Shown here piece after piece: positions 7,293-16,400 of a stretch of DNA of 64,000 nucleotides; position 1 is the first letter of the stretch, and each line of letters opens with the position of its first letter. The stretch spans positions 3,348,001 through 3,412,000 of the forward strand of contig NZ_JBFREB010000001.1 of the NCBI RefSeq assembly GCF_052114085.1, written 5' to 3'. Source of the stretch: Leifsonia sp052114085 (GTDB lineage: Bacteria; Actinomycetota; Actinomycetes; Actinomycetales; Microbacteriaceae). Made by a program: the position numbers and the translations under genes. The notes under the pieces are model-generated. The model was given only the letters and a program-made list of their open reading frames with translations, was not told the DNA's origin and made no database searches.

Positions 7293-9015
7293 CACCGCGA
7301 CCGTCCGGGCCACCAGCGCGCGCCTCATCCGTCAGCACCGCGGAGGCCTGTCGGTCGTGCTCGTCCTGCACACTCTCGCCGCCGTCGCCGGCCTCGCCGG
7401 ACCGGCCCTCATCGGACTGATCATCGACGGCATCACCGGACACACTCTCGTCTCGAGCGGAATCGACACGATCGCCCTCATACTGCTCGGGGCGATCGTG
7501 TGCCAGGCGGTCCTGATCCGGTTCGCGCAGCGCCAGTCGATGGTCCTCGGCGAGGGCGTCTTCGCGCAGCTGCGGGAGGAGTTCCTCGCGACCGTCGCGC
7601 GCCTCCCGCTCTCCACGGTCGAAGCGGCCGGGACAGGCGACCTGCTCGCGCGGACCACCAACGACATCCAGTCGGTCGCCCAGACCGTCCGGTTCGGCGT
7701 GCCGCGCATCCTCGTCGCCAGCGTCACCGCCGTGCTCACCGTCGTCGCAGCGTTCGTGGTCAGCCCGCCGGTCGCCGTCGCGATGTTCGCGGGCGTCCCC
7801 ATCCTGGTGATCGCGGCTCGGTGGTACCTGAAGCGATCGGGGCCCGGGTACCAGCGCCAGCTCGCCTCCTACGCCACCCTGGGCGGCACGATCAGCGAGA
7901 CGGTGGACGGCGTCCGTACGATCGAAGCGCTCAGCCTGGCACCCGCACAACGCAGCAAGATCGACGCCGCTCTGCGGGAGCGTCGCGAGTCGGAGTGGTA
8001 CACACTCTGGCTGCGGTCGTGGTTCTTCCCGAGCACCGACATCGCGTTCCTCCTGCCGGTCATCGTGGTACTCGCCTGGGGTGCCTACCTGGTCGGCTCC
8101 GGCGTGGCGGGCATCGGCGCGGTCACAGCCGTCGCGCTCTACGCCATGCAACTCGTGGCACCGGTCGACGAGCTGATCAGCTGGCTCGACGAGATCCAGG
8201 TCGGTACCACCGCGCTCTCGCGCATCATCGGCGTGGCCGACGTGCCCGAGGACCGCCATGCGACCGGCGAGCAGCCGGCCGACGAGCACGTCGTCGCGGA
8301 CGACGTCCGCTTCTCGTACCGCGAGGGGACGGAGGTGCTGCACGGCGTCAGCCTCGACCTGGCCGTCGGCGAGCGGCTCGCCATCGTCGGGCCCTCAGGA
8401 TCGGGCAAGTCGACGCTCGGCCGGCTCATGGCCGGCATCACCGAGCCGTCCGGCGGCCGGATCACGGTCGGCGGCGTTCGCCTGGTCGACCTCCCGCTGG
8501 ACGACCTCCGCAGCCACGTCGCCCTCGTCACCCAGGAGCACCACGTCTTCGTCGGAACCATCGCCGACAATCTGTCCCTCGCGAGACCCGGAGCAGGCCG
8601 CGACGAACTCGCGCGCGCCCTCCGAGTGGTGGATGCGCTCCGCTGGGTCGCCGCGATGCCGAAGGGTCTCGACACGGTCGTCGGCTCGGGAGGGGTCGTC
8701 CTCACCCCCGCGCAGGCGCAGCAGCTCGCGCTGGCCCGACTGGTCCTGCTCGACCCGCACACGCTCATCCTCGATGAGGCGACCTCGCTTCTCGACCCGA
8801 CGGCCGCACGCGACCTGGAGCGCGCGATGAACCGGGTGCTGGAGGGCCGGACGGTCGTCGCGATCGCGCACCGCCTGCACACGGCGCACGACGCCGACCG
8901 CATCGTCGTGGTGCGCGACGGGCACATCGACGAGCTCGGCAGCCACGAGCAGCTGGTGTCCGCCGGCGGTGCGTATGCCGAGCTCTGGTCGTCCTGGCAT
9001 GGAGGCGCCGCGTGA
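7273..9015 (+). CDS. ABC exporter half-transporter, Walker-competent partner
   Basis: 580 residues: transmembrane domain about 20-315, NBD about 335-575. Walker A GPSGSGKST near 375, Walker B LILDEATSLLD near 497 and H-loop AIAHRL near 532 are intact, but the signature is LTPAQAQQLALARL near 478 instead of LSGGQ. Paired with the preceding subunit, the consensus ATP site would combine this Walker A/B with the partner's LSGGQ-type loop, and the opposite site would be dead on both faces. This is an extreme form of the asymmetric heterodimeric exporters related to TM287/288 and TAP. ATG 7273 lies inside the preceding gene. The GTGA overlap at 9012-9015 couples it to a glycosidase gene. Confidence 0.93.
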   Translation: MLLPIASTATVRATSARLIRQHRGGLSVVLVLHTLAAVAGLAGPALIGLIIDGITGHTLVSSGIDTIALILLGAIVCQAVLIRFAQRQSMVLGEGVFAQLREEFLATVARLPLSTVEAAGTGDLLARTTNDIQSVAQTVRFGVPRILVASVTAVLTVVAAFVVSPPVAVAMFAGVPILVIAARWYLKRSGPGYQRQLASYATLGGTISETVDGVRTIEALSLAPAQRSKIDAALRERRESEWYTLWLRSWFFPSTDIAFLLPVIVVLAWGAYLVGSGVAGIGAVTAVALYAMQLVAPVDELISWLDEIQVGTTALSRIIGVADVPEDRHATGEQPADEHVVADDVRFSYREGTEVLHGVSLDLAVGERLAIVGPSGSGKSTLGRLMAGITEPSGGRITVGGVRLVDLPLDDLRSHVALVTQEHHVFVGTIADNLSLARPGAGRDELARALRVVDALRWVAAMPKGLDTVVGSGGVVLTPAQAQQLALARLVLLDPHTLILDEATSLLDPTAARDLERAMNRVLEGRTVVAIAHRLHTAHDADRIVVVRDGHIDELGSHEQLVSAGGAYAELWSSWHGGAA

Positions 9016-10865
9016 GCGGGCTCGCTTGGCGCGGCGTGGTCGAGGGCTTCTACGGTGAACCCTGGTCGCATGCGGGCCGGCTCGCCTGGTTCGAGCGCGG
9101 CGGCGCCCTCGGACTCGACCACTACCTGTACGCGCCGAAGGACGACCCCTGGCATCGCGAGGAGTGGCGGGAGCCCTATCCCGAACGGCGGCTCGCAGAA
9201 CTGGCGGCGCTGAACCTCGCGGCCGCCGAGCGCGGCGTGCGCTTCGTCTACGCGATCTCGCCCGGGCTGTCGATGCGGTACGGCGACGACGCCGAGCACG
9301 AGGCGCTCGCGGCGAAGTGCCGTCAGTTGCTCGGCGCGGGCATCCGGTCGTTCGCCCTGCTGTTCGACGACGTGCCGATGGACGAGCCGGAGTCGCTCGG
9401 GCGCGCGCATGGGGAGGCGGCGGCCCGGTTCCAGCAATCGTTCCTGCTGCCCGCCGGCATCGACGAGCCGGTGCTCCTCTGCCCCACCGACTACGCCGGT
9501 CTCGAGCGGACGCCGTACCGCATCGGCCTCTCCGAGACGCTCCCGGCGGACGCACGCGTGCTGTGGACGGGCTCCGACATCGTGGTCGGCGAGATCACTG
9601 CCGACGACATCGCACGGGCGGTGCGTGCATTCGAGCGCGAACTCGTGCTGTGGGACAACTTCCCGGTCAACGACTTCGACCGTTCGCGCCTGTTCCTCGG
9701 ACCGCTGAGCGGCCGGACGGCCGCGCCAGGCCTGGTCGGCATCGTCACCAACCCCATGGTCGAGGCGGCGCCGTCGCACCTCGCGCTCGCGACCGTCGCC
9801 GAATGGGCCGCGGACCCCGGCAGGTACGACCCGGCGGCAGCGGCCGAGCGGGCGTACATCGCGGTCGCCGGACCGGACGACGGCCTTCGCACGCTGGTCG
9901 AGGCCTGCAGCGCCTGGCCGCCCAGCGCTGCACGGTGGCCGCGCCTCGACGAACTGGTGGCGGACGGCCGCTGGGATGAGGTGGAGGCGTTGCTCGCGCG
10001 GCTCGCGTCGACCACGGGGTCCGCAGCCACCCCGGCCGATCTCGTGGAGCAGCTCCGACCGTGGATCGCGGCGGCGCGGGCCGCCGGAGCCGCTGGCGTG
10101 CTCGCCTGCCGTGCGCTGCGCGCAGGCGGCGCCGACACGGACCCGGGCTCGCACGCCGACACGATCGCCGCCCTCCTCGCCGCGCGCCGCGATCTCGAGG
10201 CCGAGTTCGCGGACGTGGCCCGCGGCGCCGTCCTCGCGCTCGTCGATTCCGCCCTCGAACTCCTCGGCGTCTCCTCCGCGCGCAGCAGCGGCGACGGCGC
10301 GGTCGTCGCCGTGCTGAGCGGCGGCAACCCGGCCCCGGGTGACCGCGAACTGGTCGAGTTCCTCGGCGGCGCCGGGATGCGCGCCCACCTCGGCGACCAC
10401 CCCGACGCCGACCTGCTCATCGTCACGCGCACCGCGCCGGAGGAGAGCGCGAGGGCCGCATCCGCTCGCGCCGTTCCGCTACTCGCCTGGGGGCACCTGG
10501 TGCCGCTCGGGATGGCGTCGGCCGCGGCCGTCCCGCTGTCGCTGGACCGCGTCCACATCACCGCTGCCCAGCATCCTGCCGCTGCCGGGCTCGACGGCGA
10601 GGTGGTCGTCTACCGCGGCCGCTCGAAGCTCACCCTCGCGGATCCGCCGGAGGACGCGATCGTCGTCGCACGCGACGCCGAGTCGGGCCGTGCTGTCATC
10701 GGCTTGACCCCTGCCGGGTCCCGGCTCACCGACGGCAGCACCGCACCCGCGGCGCGTGCGACGTTCTTCCTCGCAACGGACGGATTCGCCCCCTGGCTGG
10801 TGACGCCGGACGCACGGGCGCTCCTGCTCGCAACGGTCCGGGAACTCCTCTCCGCCGACAGGTAA
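9012..10865 (+). CDS. GH84 beta-N-acetylglucosaminidase-like enzyme
   Basis: 617 residues, no signal peptide. The N-terminal half matches the GH84 (O-GlcNAcase/hyaluronidase-type) barrel: RGVVEGFYGEPWS at residue 7, YLYAPKDDPWHR near 38, the adjacent catalytic aspartates in FALLFDDVP near 119, and LWDNFPVNDFD near 213. The Asp pair supports substrate-assisted hydrolysis of terminal GlcNAc. About 300 C-terminal residues are not assignable from motifs and may be an accessory domain. The GTG start overlaps the ABC exporter stop, so translation is coupled; together with the absence of a signal peptide this suggests a cytoplasmic enzyme working with the transporter, an inference only. Confidence 0.88.
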   Translation: MSGLAWRGVVEGFYGEPWSHAGRLAWFERGGALGLDHYLYAPKDDPWHREEWREPYPERRLAELAALNLAAAERGVRFVYAISPGLSMRYGDDAEHEALAAKCRQLLGAGIRSFALLFDDVPMDEPESLGRAHGEAAARFQQSFLLPAGIDEPVLLCPTDYAGLERTPYRIGLSETLPADARVLWTGSDIVVGEITADDIARAVRAFERELVLWDNFPVNDFDRSRLFLGPLSGRTAAPGLVGIVTNPMVEAAPSHLALATVAEWAADPGRYDPAAAAERAYIAVAGPDDGLRTLVEACSAWPPSAARWPRLDELVADGRWDEVEALLARLASTTGSAATPADLVEQLRPWIAAARAAGAAGVLACRALRAGGADTDPGSHADTIAALLAARRDLEAEFADVARGAVLALVDSALELLGVSSARSSGDGAVVAVLSGGNPAPGDRELVEFLGGAGMRAHLGDHPDADLLIVTRTAPEESARAASARAVPLLAWGHLVPLGMASAAAVPLSLDRVHITAAQHPAAAGLDGEVVVYRGRSKLTLADPPEDAIVVARDAESGRAVIGLTPAGSRLTDGSTAPAARATFFLATDGFAPWLVTPDARALLLATVRELLSADR

Positions 10866-10924
10866 GGAGGAATTTCCAGCACCGCGGGGCCGGGAACGCG
10901 GGTAGAGCGCGCACCAGAGCGGCC

Positions 10925-10930
10925 TAGAGT
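10925..10930 (+). promoter_or_regulatory. Possible -10 element for the Stealth gene
   Basis: TAGAGT fits the actinobacterial TANNNT -10 pattern and ends nine bases before ATG 10940, which has no Shine-Dalgarno. Transcription would start within a few bases of the ATG, giving a leaderless or nearly leaderless mRNA. No convincing -35 is visible. Confidence 0.35.
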
Positions 10931-10939
10931 AATGAATGT

Positions 10940-12529
10940 ATGGCTGAACTTCCTCCCGCATCGCTCTCCGACCACCCCGAACCCGTCATCGTCACCAGCG
11001 ACACCGGCATCGGTGTGCGCCGGTTCACTCGCGACGACATCGTGCAGCGCAAAGGCCTGTACACACTGGTCTCCGGACCGTTCACGCCGCGGGAGTCGAT
11101 GATCGAAGACCTGCTCGCCGTCCGCGAGGCCCTCGATGACGCCGGGCTCGAGTACCTGCTCGTTCGCGACGACGACAACCGCCTGATCGTGGCCCTCGAC
11201 CGCCGCACACGCAAGCGGGTCGACGAGGCCCTGTCCACCGCCTTCGCCGACGAGCCCTTCTACGCCCGCAGCATCGACCCCGACGGGGATGCGGACGGCG
11301 ACGACCTCCTGATCGCCGACGCCCGGCTCTCGCGGCGCAAGGCCGACATCCTGCGCCTGTACCGCCCCCGCCTCGAACCCATCGGCCGCCTCCGCTACGG
11401 TGCCGAGACCGCGTTCCAGCTCGAGTTCTGGCGGTTCGGCGACGACGAGATCACGGCACCGCGCGAGAATGCGCTGATGCGCCCCCGCCTCCCCCGCAGC
11501 GAAGCCGTCGAGGCCCAGGTCGAGTTGTACGGTCGACGCTGGCGGACGCTGCAGCACATGTTCGACCCGCTCGCCAGCGACGTCGCATTCGACATCGACA
11601 TCGTCTTCTCCTGGGTCGACGGGTCCGACGTCGAGTACCAGCGGCAGCGGGCGGCACGGCAGGCCGGGTACGTGGTCGGCGACGGGGACGACAACGAGGC
11701 GCGCTTCCGGCAGATCGACGAGCTCAAGTACGCGCTGCGCAGCATCCACATGTTCGCCCCGTGGATCCGCAACATCTACATCGCCACCGACTCCCCGGTG
11801 CCGTCATGGCTCGACCCCGAGCACCCGCGCATCCACATCATGCGGAGCGAAGACTTCTTCCCTGACAGGTCGGGGCTGCCCACGCACAACTCCCACGCTG
11901 TGGAGAGCCAGCTGCACCACATCCCGGGCCTGTCGGAGCACTTCCTGTACTCGAACGACGACATGTTCATCGGGCGGCCCCTCTCGCCCGACATCTACTT
12001 CTCGCCGGGCGGCGTGACCAAGTTCGTCGAGGCGGGCACGCGCATCGGCCTGGGCGAGACGAATCCGGAACGCAGCGGCTTCGAGAACGCGGCGCGGGTC
12101 AACCGCCGCCTGCTCTGGGAGCGATTCGGCACCGTCACCACCCGGCACCTGGAGCACTGCGCGGCCCCGCTGCGCATCAGCGTCCTGCGGGAGATGGAGC
12201 GCGAGTTCGCCGAGGACTTCCGGCGGACGGCGGCCAGCCCGTTCCGCTCGGCCACCGACATCTCCGTCACCAACTCGCTGTACCACTACTACGCGCTGAT
12301 GACTGGGCGCGCGGTCACGCAGAACCAGGCGAAGGTGCTCTACATCGAGACGACGCTGCGGCAGGCGCCCGACATGATGCGGCGCCTGCTGAAGAAGCGC
12401 GACCAGGACATGTTCTGCCTGAACGACGGCTCCAAGCCCGAGATCGAGCCAGCCGAGCGCACCCGCATCGTCACCGACTTCCTGGAGCGCTACTTCCCGT
12501 TCCCGGCCCCCTGGGAACGCCCCGCCTGA
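10940..12529 (+). CDS. Stealth-family polysaccharide phosphotransferase
   Basis: 529 residues. The four Stealth regions appear in order: CR1 DIVFSWVDGSD near 220; CR2 IDELKYALRSIHMFAPW near 257 followed by IYIATDSPVPSWL; CR3 LPTHNSHAVES near 313 through EHFLYSNDDMFIG near 335; CR4 TNSLYHYYALMTGRAV near 443. Stealth proteins transfer sugar-1-phosphate to glycan acceptors (GlcNAc-1-phosphotransferase, capsule polymerases), so a cell-surface phosphoglycan is the likely product. About 200 N-terminal residues precede CR1. It stands alone, with no capsule export genes beside it; the ABC exporter 2 kb upstream is separated by the GH84 gene. The gene ends in a hairpin-repeat array shared with a convergent neighbour. 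Confidence 0.92.
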   Translation: MAELPPASLSDHPEPVIVTSDTGIGVRRFTRDDIVQRKGLYTLVSGPFTPRESMIEDLLAVREALDDAGLEYLLVRDDDNRLIVALDRRTRKRVDEALSTAFADEPFYARSIDPDGDADGDDLLIADARLSRRKADILRLYRPRLEPIGRLRYGAETAFQLEFWRFGDDEITAPRENALMRPRLPRSEAVEAQVELYGRRWRTLQHMFDPLASDVAFDIDIVFSWVDGSDVEYQRQRAARQAGYVVGDGDDNEARFRQIDELKYALRSIHMFAPWIRNIYIATDSPVPSWLDPEHPRIHIMRSEDFFPDRSGLPTHNSHAVESQLHHIPGLSEHFLYSNDDMFIGRPLSPDIYFSPGGVTKFVEAGTRIGLGETNPERSGFENAARVNRRLLWERFGTVTTRHLEHCAAPLRISVLREMEREFAEDFRRTAASPFRSATDISVTNSLYHYYALMTGRAVTQNQAKVLYIETTLRQAPDMMRRLLKKRDQDMFCLNDGSKPEIEPAERTRIVTDFLERYFPFPAPWERPA

Positions 12530-12545
12530 CCCGCCTCAGGGCGCG

Positions 12546-12647
12546 CGCGATTTGGCGCAAATCGCGGTTATGGGAGACAGCATTCCCACGATTTGGCGCA
12601 AATCGCGGTTATCGCGACAGCATTCCCGCGACTTGGCGCAAATCGCG
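12546..12647. repeat. Array of three 40-41 bp periodic hairpin repeats
   Basis: The core ATTTGGCGCAAAT occurs at 12550 and 12591 and, with one change, at 12631, giving periods of 41 and 40 bases. In copy 1 the palindrome extends to nine-base arms (CGCGATTTG / CAAATCGCG around GCG). Copies 1 and 2 are followed by CGCGGTTAT, and copies 2 and 3 are preceded by GACAGCATTCCC. The array fills the gap between convergent genes (Stealth and metallophosphoesterase) and stops six bases before the latter's stop codon. It could act as a bidirectional terminator or belong to a REP-like family; a related array lies at 44281-44441. Confidence 0.85.
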
Positions 12648-12652
12648 GGGGA

Positions 12653-13576
12653 TCAGGCGACGATGCTGATGGGTTCCGTGGGGAGTTCGCGGCGGGGCGC
12701 CGGGGGGATGCGGATGCCGTCGGCGGCGAGGCGGCGGGCCGACTCCGTCGCGTCGACGTAGTCGAGCGTCGGGTAGTGGCCGAGCGGCACGACGGAGTGC
12801 AGCACCGTGTTCGGGTAGACGTGAACCAGGTTGAACGAGAGCGCGCCGTCGCGGCCGCGCGTACCTCCGACCGGCACGTTGAGGTCCTGCGTGTAGCAAC
12901 TGGCCGACGCGACCGAGACCGGGATGCCGGCGAACGTCGCGGTCGACGAGTAGTGCAGGTGCCCGGCAAGGATGCTGCGCACGTCGCTCCCGTCCAGCAC
13001 CTCGCGCAGCTGCGACTGGTCGCGCAGCTCGACCGAGACCGCCAGGTCGAGCACGCTCGGGATGGGCGGGTGATGCATCGCGAGGACGGTGCCCTCGGGT
13101 GCCGCGGTGGCCAACTCGGCCGCCAGCCAGTCGAGCTGCGACTCGCTGACATCGCCATAGTGGTGGCCAGGGACGGTCGAATCGAGCACGATCACGCGCA
13201 GTCCGCCGAGCCAGTACACGTCGTCGATCGGCGAGACGTCTCCCAGCTCGTCGCGGAGCCCCTGCCGGAACGACGCCCGGTCGTCATGGTTTCCCATGAC
13301 CCAGATCACCCGCGCGCCCATCCGCTCGGCCGCCGGGTCGACGAGGGCCCGCAACCGCGCGTATGCGTCGGGCTGCCCGCGGTCGGCCAGGTCGCCGGTG
13401 AAGACGATCGCCTCCGGGCGCCCGCCGGACGCCTCGACCTCGTGCAGGAGTGCGCGCAGGTGCTGCTCGCTGTCGACGGAGCCATACAGCTGTTCACCCC
13501 CCGCCAGCAAGTGCGTGTCGCTGATGTGGAGAAGAAAGTGGTCCGGCCGCGGGTATTCCGCGATTCGCGTCTTCAC
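12653..13576 (-). CDS. Calcineurin-like metallophosphoesterase (CpdA/Rv0805-like)
   Basis: 307 residues with the class III cyclic-nucleotide phosphodiesterase metal-ligand series: LLHISDTHLLAGG near residue 15, VFTGDLADRG near 57, VMGNHDDR near 93, AMHHPPIPS near 165 and ILAGHLHYSS near 200. The family hydrolyses phosphodiesters, including cAMP in Rv0805 and CpdA, using a dinuclear metal site; the physiological substrate here is not shown. No signal peptide, so cytoplasmic. Its 3' end abuts the hairpin array at 12546-12647, and upstream is the 3' end of the GH2 gene, on the same strand with a 73-base gap. Confidence 0.92.
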   Translation of the reverse strand: MKTRIAEYPRPDHFLLHISDTHLLAGGEQLYGSVDSEQHLRALLHEVEASGGRPEAIVFTGDLADRGQPDAYARLRALVDPAAERMGARVIWVMGNHDDRASFRQGLRDELGDVSPIDDVYWLGGLRVIVLDSTVPGHHYGDVSESQLDWLAAELATAAPEGTVLAMHHPPIPSVLDLAVSVELRDQSQLREVLDGSDVRSILAGHLHYSSTATFAGIPVSVASASCYTQDLNVPVGGTRGRDGALSFNLVHVYPNTVLHSVVPLGHYPTLDYVDATESARRLAADGIRIPPAPRRELPTEPISIVA

Positions 13577-13649
13577 GGGGCTATCCCACCACCCGGAACT
13601 GAACAGGCCGTGAACGCTGGCGGTGTGCCGCCTGCATTGCTTCGCGGTT

Positions 13650-16271
13650 TCATGAGGTCAGGTTCACGGCCGTGCCGTTCCAGACCTCGACACGTACCGG
13701 GAGGCCCGGCGTTGCGGAGAGTGTGCGCTCCTCGCTCGGCAGGAGCGGACGCGGGTCTCCACCGACCGAGAGGATGCCGGGCTCGCCGACCGGGCGCGGG
13801 TCGACCAGGCGCACGGTCACCGCCGCTCTGTCGCCGATGTTCCGGACGCGCACGGAGCCGTCCGGCAGGCGCGAGACCTCGAGCGTGGGCGTCGGCAGGT
13901 CGAAGAGCGCTGCGAAGTCGGCGCCGCTCGTCGCCAGCGCCCGCTCGCGATCCACCAGCCCGAGCGCGTCCCGCCATTCCGCTTCCCAGACGAATACGTC
14001 CGGCAGCTCAGCGGTCGGCACCGAGATGGTCCCGACCGCCTGCGGGTGGCCCATGGCCGGCGCCAGGAACTCGCGCTCGGCCAGGACCACGCCGTCGAGC
14101 GCCAACGCTCGCAGCGCGACCGACGACCCCTCCGCCACGGGGTCCTCCGCCCAGAGCCAGACCTCGGCGGACGCAACAGGCTCGCCGGCCCAGGCCGCGC
14201 GATCCACTCGCAGTGTCGCCCGCCGCCGCTCGAAGGCGCGCGCCACCCCGAAGAACGCCGGTTTCGGGTCGCCGCGGAAGTCGACCGCGGCCGTGCACCA
14301 GGCGTTGGGGAAGCTCTCGTTCAGCTGCCACGGCAGCACCATGCTGCAGCGCGGGAACCGTCGCCGGTCCGCCTCCACCGCGTACTGCAACCCGGCGGCC
14401 TGGAGCAACTGGGATGCGCGATTGAGCGTCTCCACTGTGTCCGGGCGCCCGCCGAACAGCTCGACTACTTGATCGGCGTTGTTCCACCACTCTCCCAGGT
14501 GGCGGTAGACCGGGTTCGTGCGATCGGCGGGCCAGCGATCGTCCTCGGGAACGACGGCCGCAAGCGAGCGCAGGTTCGTCATCCCCTCGACGCCGAACTC
14601 GGTGTGCGCGAGGCTCGTTCCCGCATTGGCCAGCGTGTATTGCCCGACCAGCCCCTGATGCTCCCAGGGCCCGTGGACGTCGTGCTGCCCATCCGGATCG
14701 GCGTGGATGCGATCCAGCCGGTTGTGGAACTCCGGCCCGGTCGGTGAGGTCGGCAGCCAGGCGCGGTCCGGATCCAGGCGCGCGACCGTCGACGAGAGGG
14801 CGGCGAGCACCGGCGACCGGTCGTCGGAGAGCGGTACACCGCCCTCGTCGAGCTCGTTTCCGCCGCCCCAGATCAGGAGCGAGGGGTGGTGGACGCGCGT
14901 CGGCACCAGCGCCTCCGCCTCGGCGCGCATCAGCGCGACGAACTCCGGGTCGGTGCTCGGTGCGCTCTGCATCCCCGAACTCGACTGCGAGAACTCCTGC
15001 CACACCAGCAGCCCGAGGCGGTCGCAGGTGGCATAGAAGTGCTCGGTCTCGATGAGTCCGCCACCCCAGACGCGGATGAGGCGCGCGCCGGAGCCGGCCG
15101 CCAGACCGAGCAGATGCTCGACCCGTTCCTCGTCGATGGAACCGAACTGGGAGTCGGCCGGGGTCCAGTTCCAGCCGAGAAGCGGGACCATCACGCCGTT
15201 CACGACGGCGGTGTACGCGAGTGCGCCACCGGGTGCGTCGGCGTTCGGAATGAGTTGGGCGGTGCGGAAGCCGACCGTGCGCGTCGTGCGGTCGGTTTCG
15301 CCCGCGTCATCGGCGAGGACCACCGTGACGTCGTACAGCGGCTGGCCTCCGACGGTGTTCGGCCACCAGAGCTCGGGGTGAGGGATGCGGACCTCCGCCG
15401 CGCCGTCGGCCGCGGCGACCGTGACCTCGGCGAGCGCCCGCCCGTGCCGCCCGTGCCGCCCGTGCCGCCAGACGGCGACGGTGACGGACAGCGCGCCGGG
15501 GTTCGCAGCGGCACGCCCGCCCCAGGGCGCCTCCCACGTCACCTCCACCATCCCGTCGCCGGATTGCGCGGGCCGACCATCACTGGCGACGGGCGCGACC
15601 GAGGCGACGGCCGCGGGGTCCAGCCGCGAGCGCACCACGACGTCTCCGAGGAGGGCCCGACCGTGCCGGATCCGGACGGACTTCCACACGCCCTGGTGCC
15701 GCAGGCGCGGGGAGAAGTCCCAGCCGTACCCGAGGCGCGGCGTGTGGACACGCACCCGCTCGGTTCGGCCCACCTGCGGCTCGGAGTCGGGCGCGGGATG
15801 CACGCGCAGCGCGAGCTTGTGGCGTCCCGCTGCCCTCTGGGCCGGGCTCAGCGTCAGCCGCGCGTGACGGTAGAGACCGTCGACCGAGCCGAGCAGCTCG
15901 CCGTCCCAGTACACGTCCGCGCCCGGGTCCACACCGTCGAGTTCGAGGACGCCATGCCCGTCCGCTGCCGCTGCGCCGAGCTCCACAGCCCGGCGATACA
16001 CCCAGGATCGCTCCGCGACCCACTCGCAGGCACGGCTGTTGCGTCCGACGCGCGGGTCGGGAACCTCCCCCGCCCGATGCAGGTCATCGATCACGGCGCC
16101 CGGCACCCGCGCGGGAATCCAGCCCGGGGCCGCCGCGATCGCTGCCGATGCCTCCGCCACGTTGTTTCCCGCCTCGGGCAGCGGAGCTCCCAAGTACCAC
16201 TCGGCAGTGTCGCCGAGTGCCTCGCGGATGGCCCAGTCTTCGCCGTCGAGGCTGATCGTCGTCGCGCTCAT
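13650..16271 (-). CDS. GH2 beta-mannosidase-like glycoside hydrolase
   Basis: 873 residues, the size of bacterial beta-mannosidases. N-terminal jelly-roll starts with ISLDGEDWAIREAL and WIPARVPGAVIDDL near 52. The barrel has LIRVWGGGLIETEHFY near 395, LGLLVWQEFSQ near 417, the acid/base motif LLIWGGGNELDEGG near 465 and a candidate nucleophile in LAHTEFGVEG near 560, followed by C-terminal beta domains. No signal peptide is visible, suggesting action on imported mannosides. It diverges from two oxidoreductase genes with a 129-base gap, so a sugar-utilisation locus is likely. Known family reaction: release of non-reducing beta-linked mannose; related GH2 specificities cannot be excluded. Confidence 0.9.
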   Translation of the reverse strand: MSATTISLDGEDWAIREALGDTAEWYLGAPLPEAGNNVAEASAAIAAAPGWIPARVPGAVIDDLHRAGEVPDPRVGRNSRACEWVAERSWVYRRAVELGAAAADGHGVLELDGVDPGADVYWDGELLGSVDGLYRHARLTLSPAQRAAGRHKLALRVHPAPDSEPQVGRTERVRVHTPRLGYGWDFSPRLRHQGVWKSVRIRHGRALLGDVVVRSRLDPAAVASVAPVASDGRPAQSGDGMVEVTWEAPWGGRAAANPGALSVTVAVWRHGRHGRHGRALAEVTVAAADGAAEVRIPHPELWWPNTVGGQPLYDVTVVLADDAGETDRTTRTVGFRTAQLIPNADAPGGALAYTAVVNGVMVPLLGWNWTPADSQFGSIDEERVEHLLGLAAGSGARLIRVWGGGLIETEHFYATCDRLGLLVWQEFSQSSSGMQSAPSTDPEFVALMRAEAEALVPTRVHHPSLLIWGGGNELDEGGVPLSDDRSPVLAALSSTVARLDPDRAWLPTSPTGPEFHNRLDRIHADPDGQHDVHGPWEHQGLVGQYTLANAGTSLAHTEFGVEGMTNLRSLAAVVPEDDRWPADRTNPVYRHLGEWWNNADQVVELFGGRPDTVETLNRASQLLQAAGLQYAVEADRRRFPRCSMVLPWQLNESFPNAWCTAAVDFRGDPKPAFFGVARAFERRRATLRVDRAAWAGEPVASAEVWLWAEDPVAEGSSVALRALALDGVVLAEREFLAPAMGHPQAVGTISVPTAELPDVFVWEAEWRDALGLVDRERALATSGADFAALFDLPTPTLEVSRLPDGSVRVRNIGDRAAVTVRLVDPRPVGEPGILSVGGDPRPLLPSEERTLSATPGLPVRVEVWNGTAVNLTS

Positions 16272-16400
16272 CCTTCGATCATGCCGAACCTGGGATCGAT
16301 TCCAGAAATTTTCCCGGAAGGGCTATCGACTGCTCCGGAGCAGAAGATACGCTTTCGTGGTTCGCGCACCGAATCCCATGGCAAGGAGGCCTTCACAGGC

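Noticed and set aside
12546..12647. Possible miniature CRISPR array (regular palindromic repeats about 40 bases apart)
   Set aside because: The intervals between repeats are themselves similar (GACAGCATTCCC in two of them), there are only three units and no cas genes in the window; a tandem hairpin repeat explains it better.
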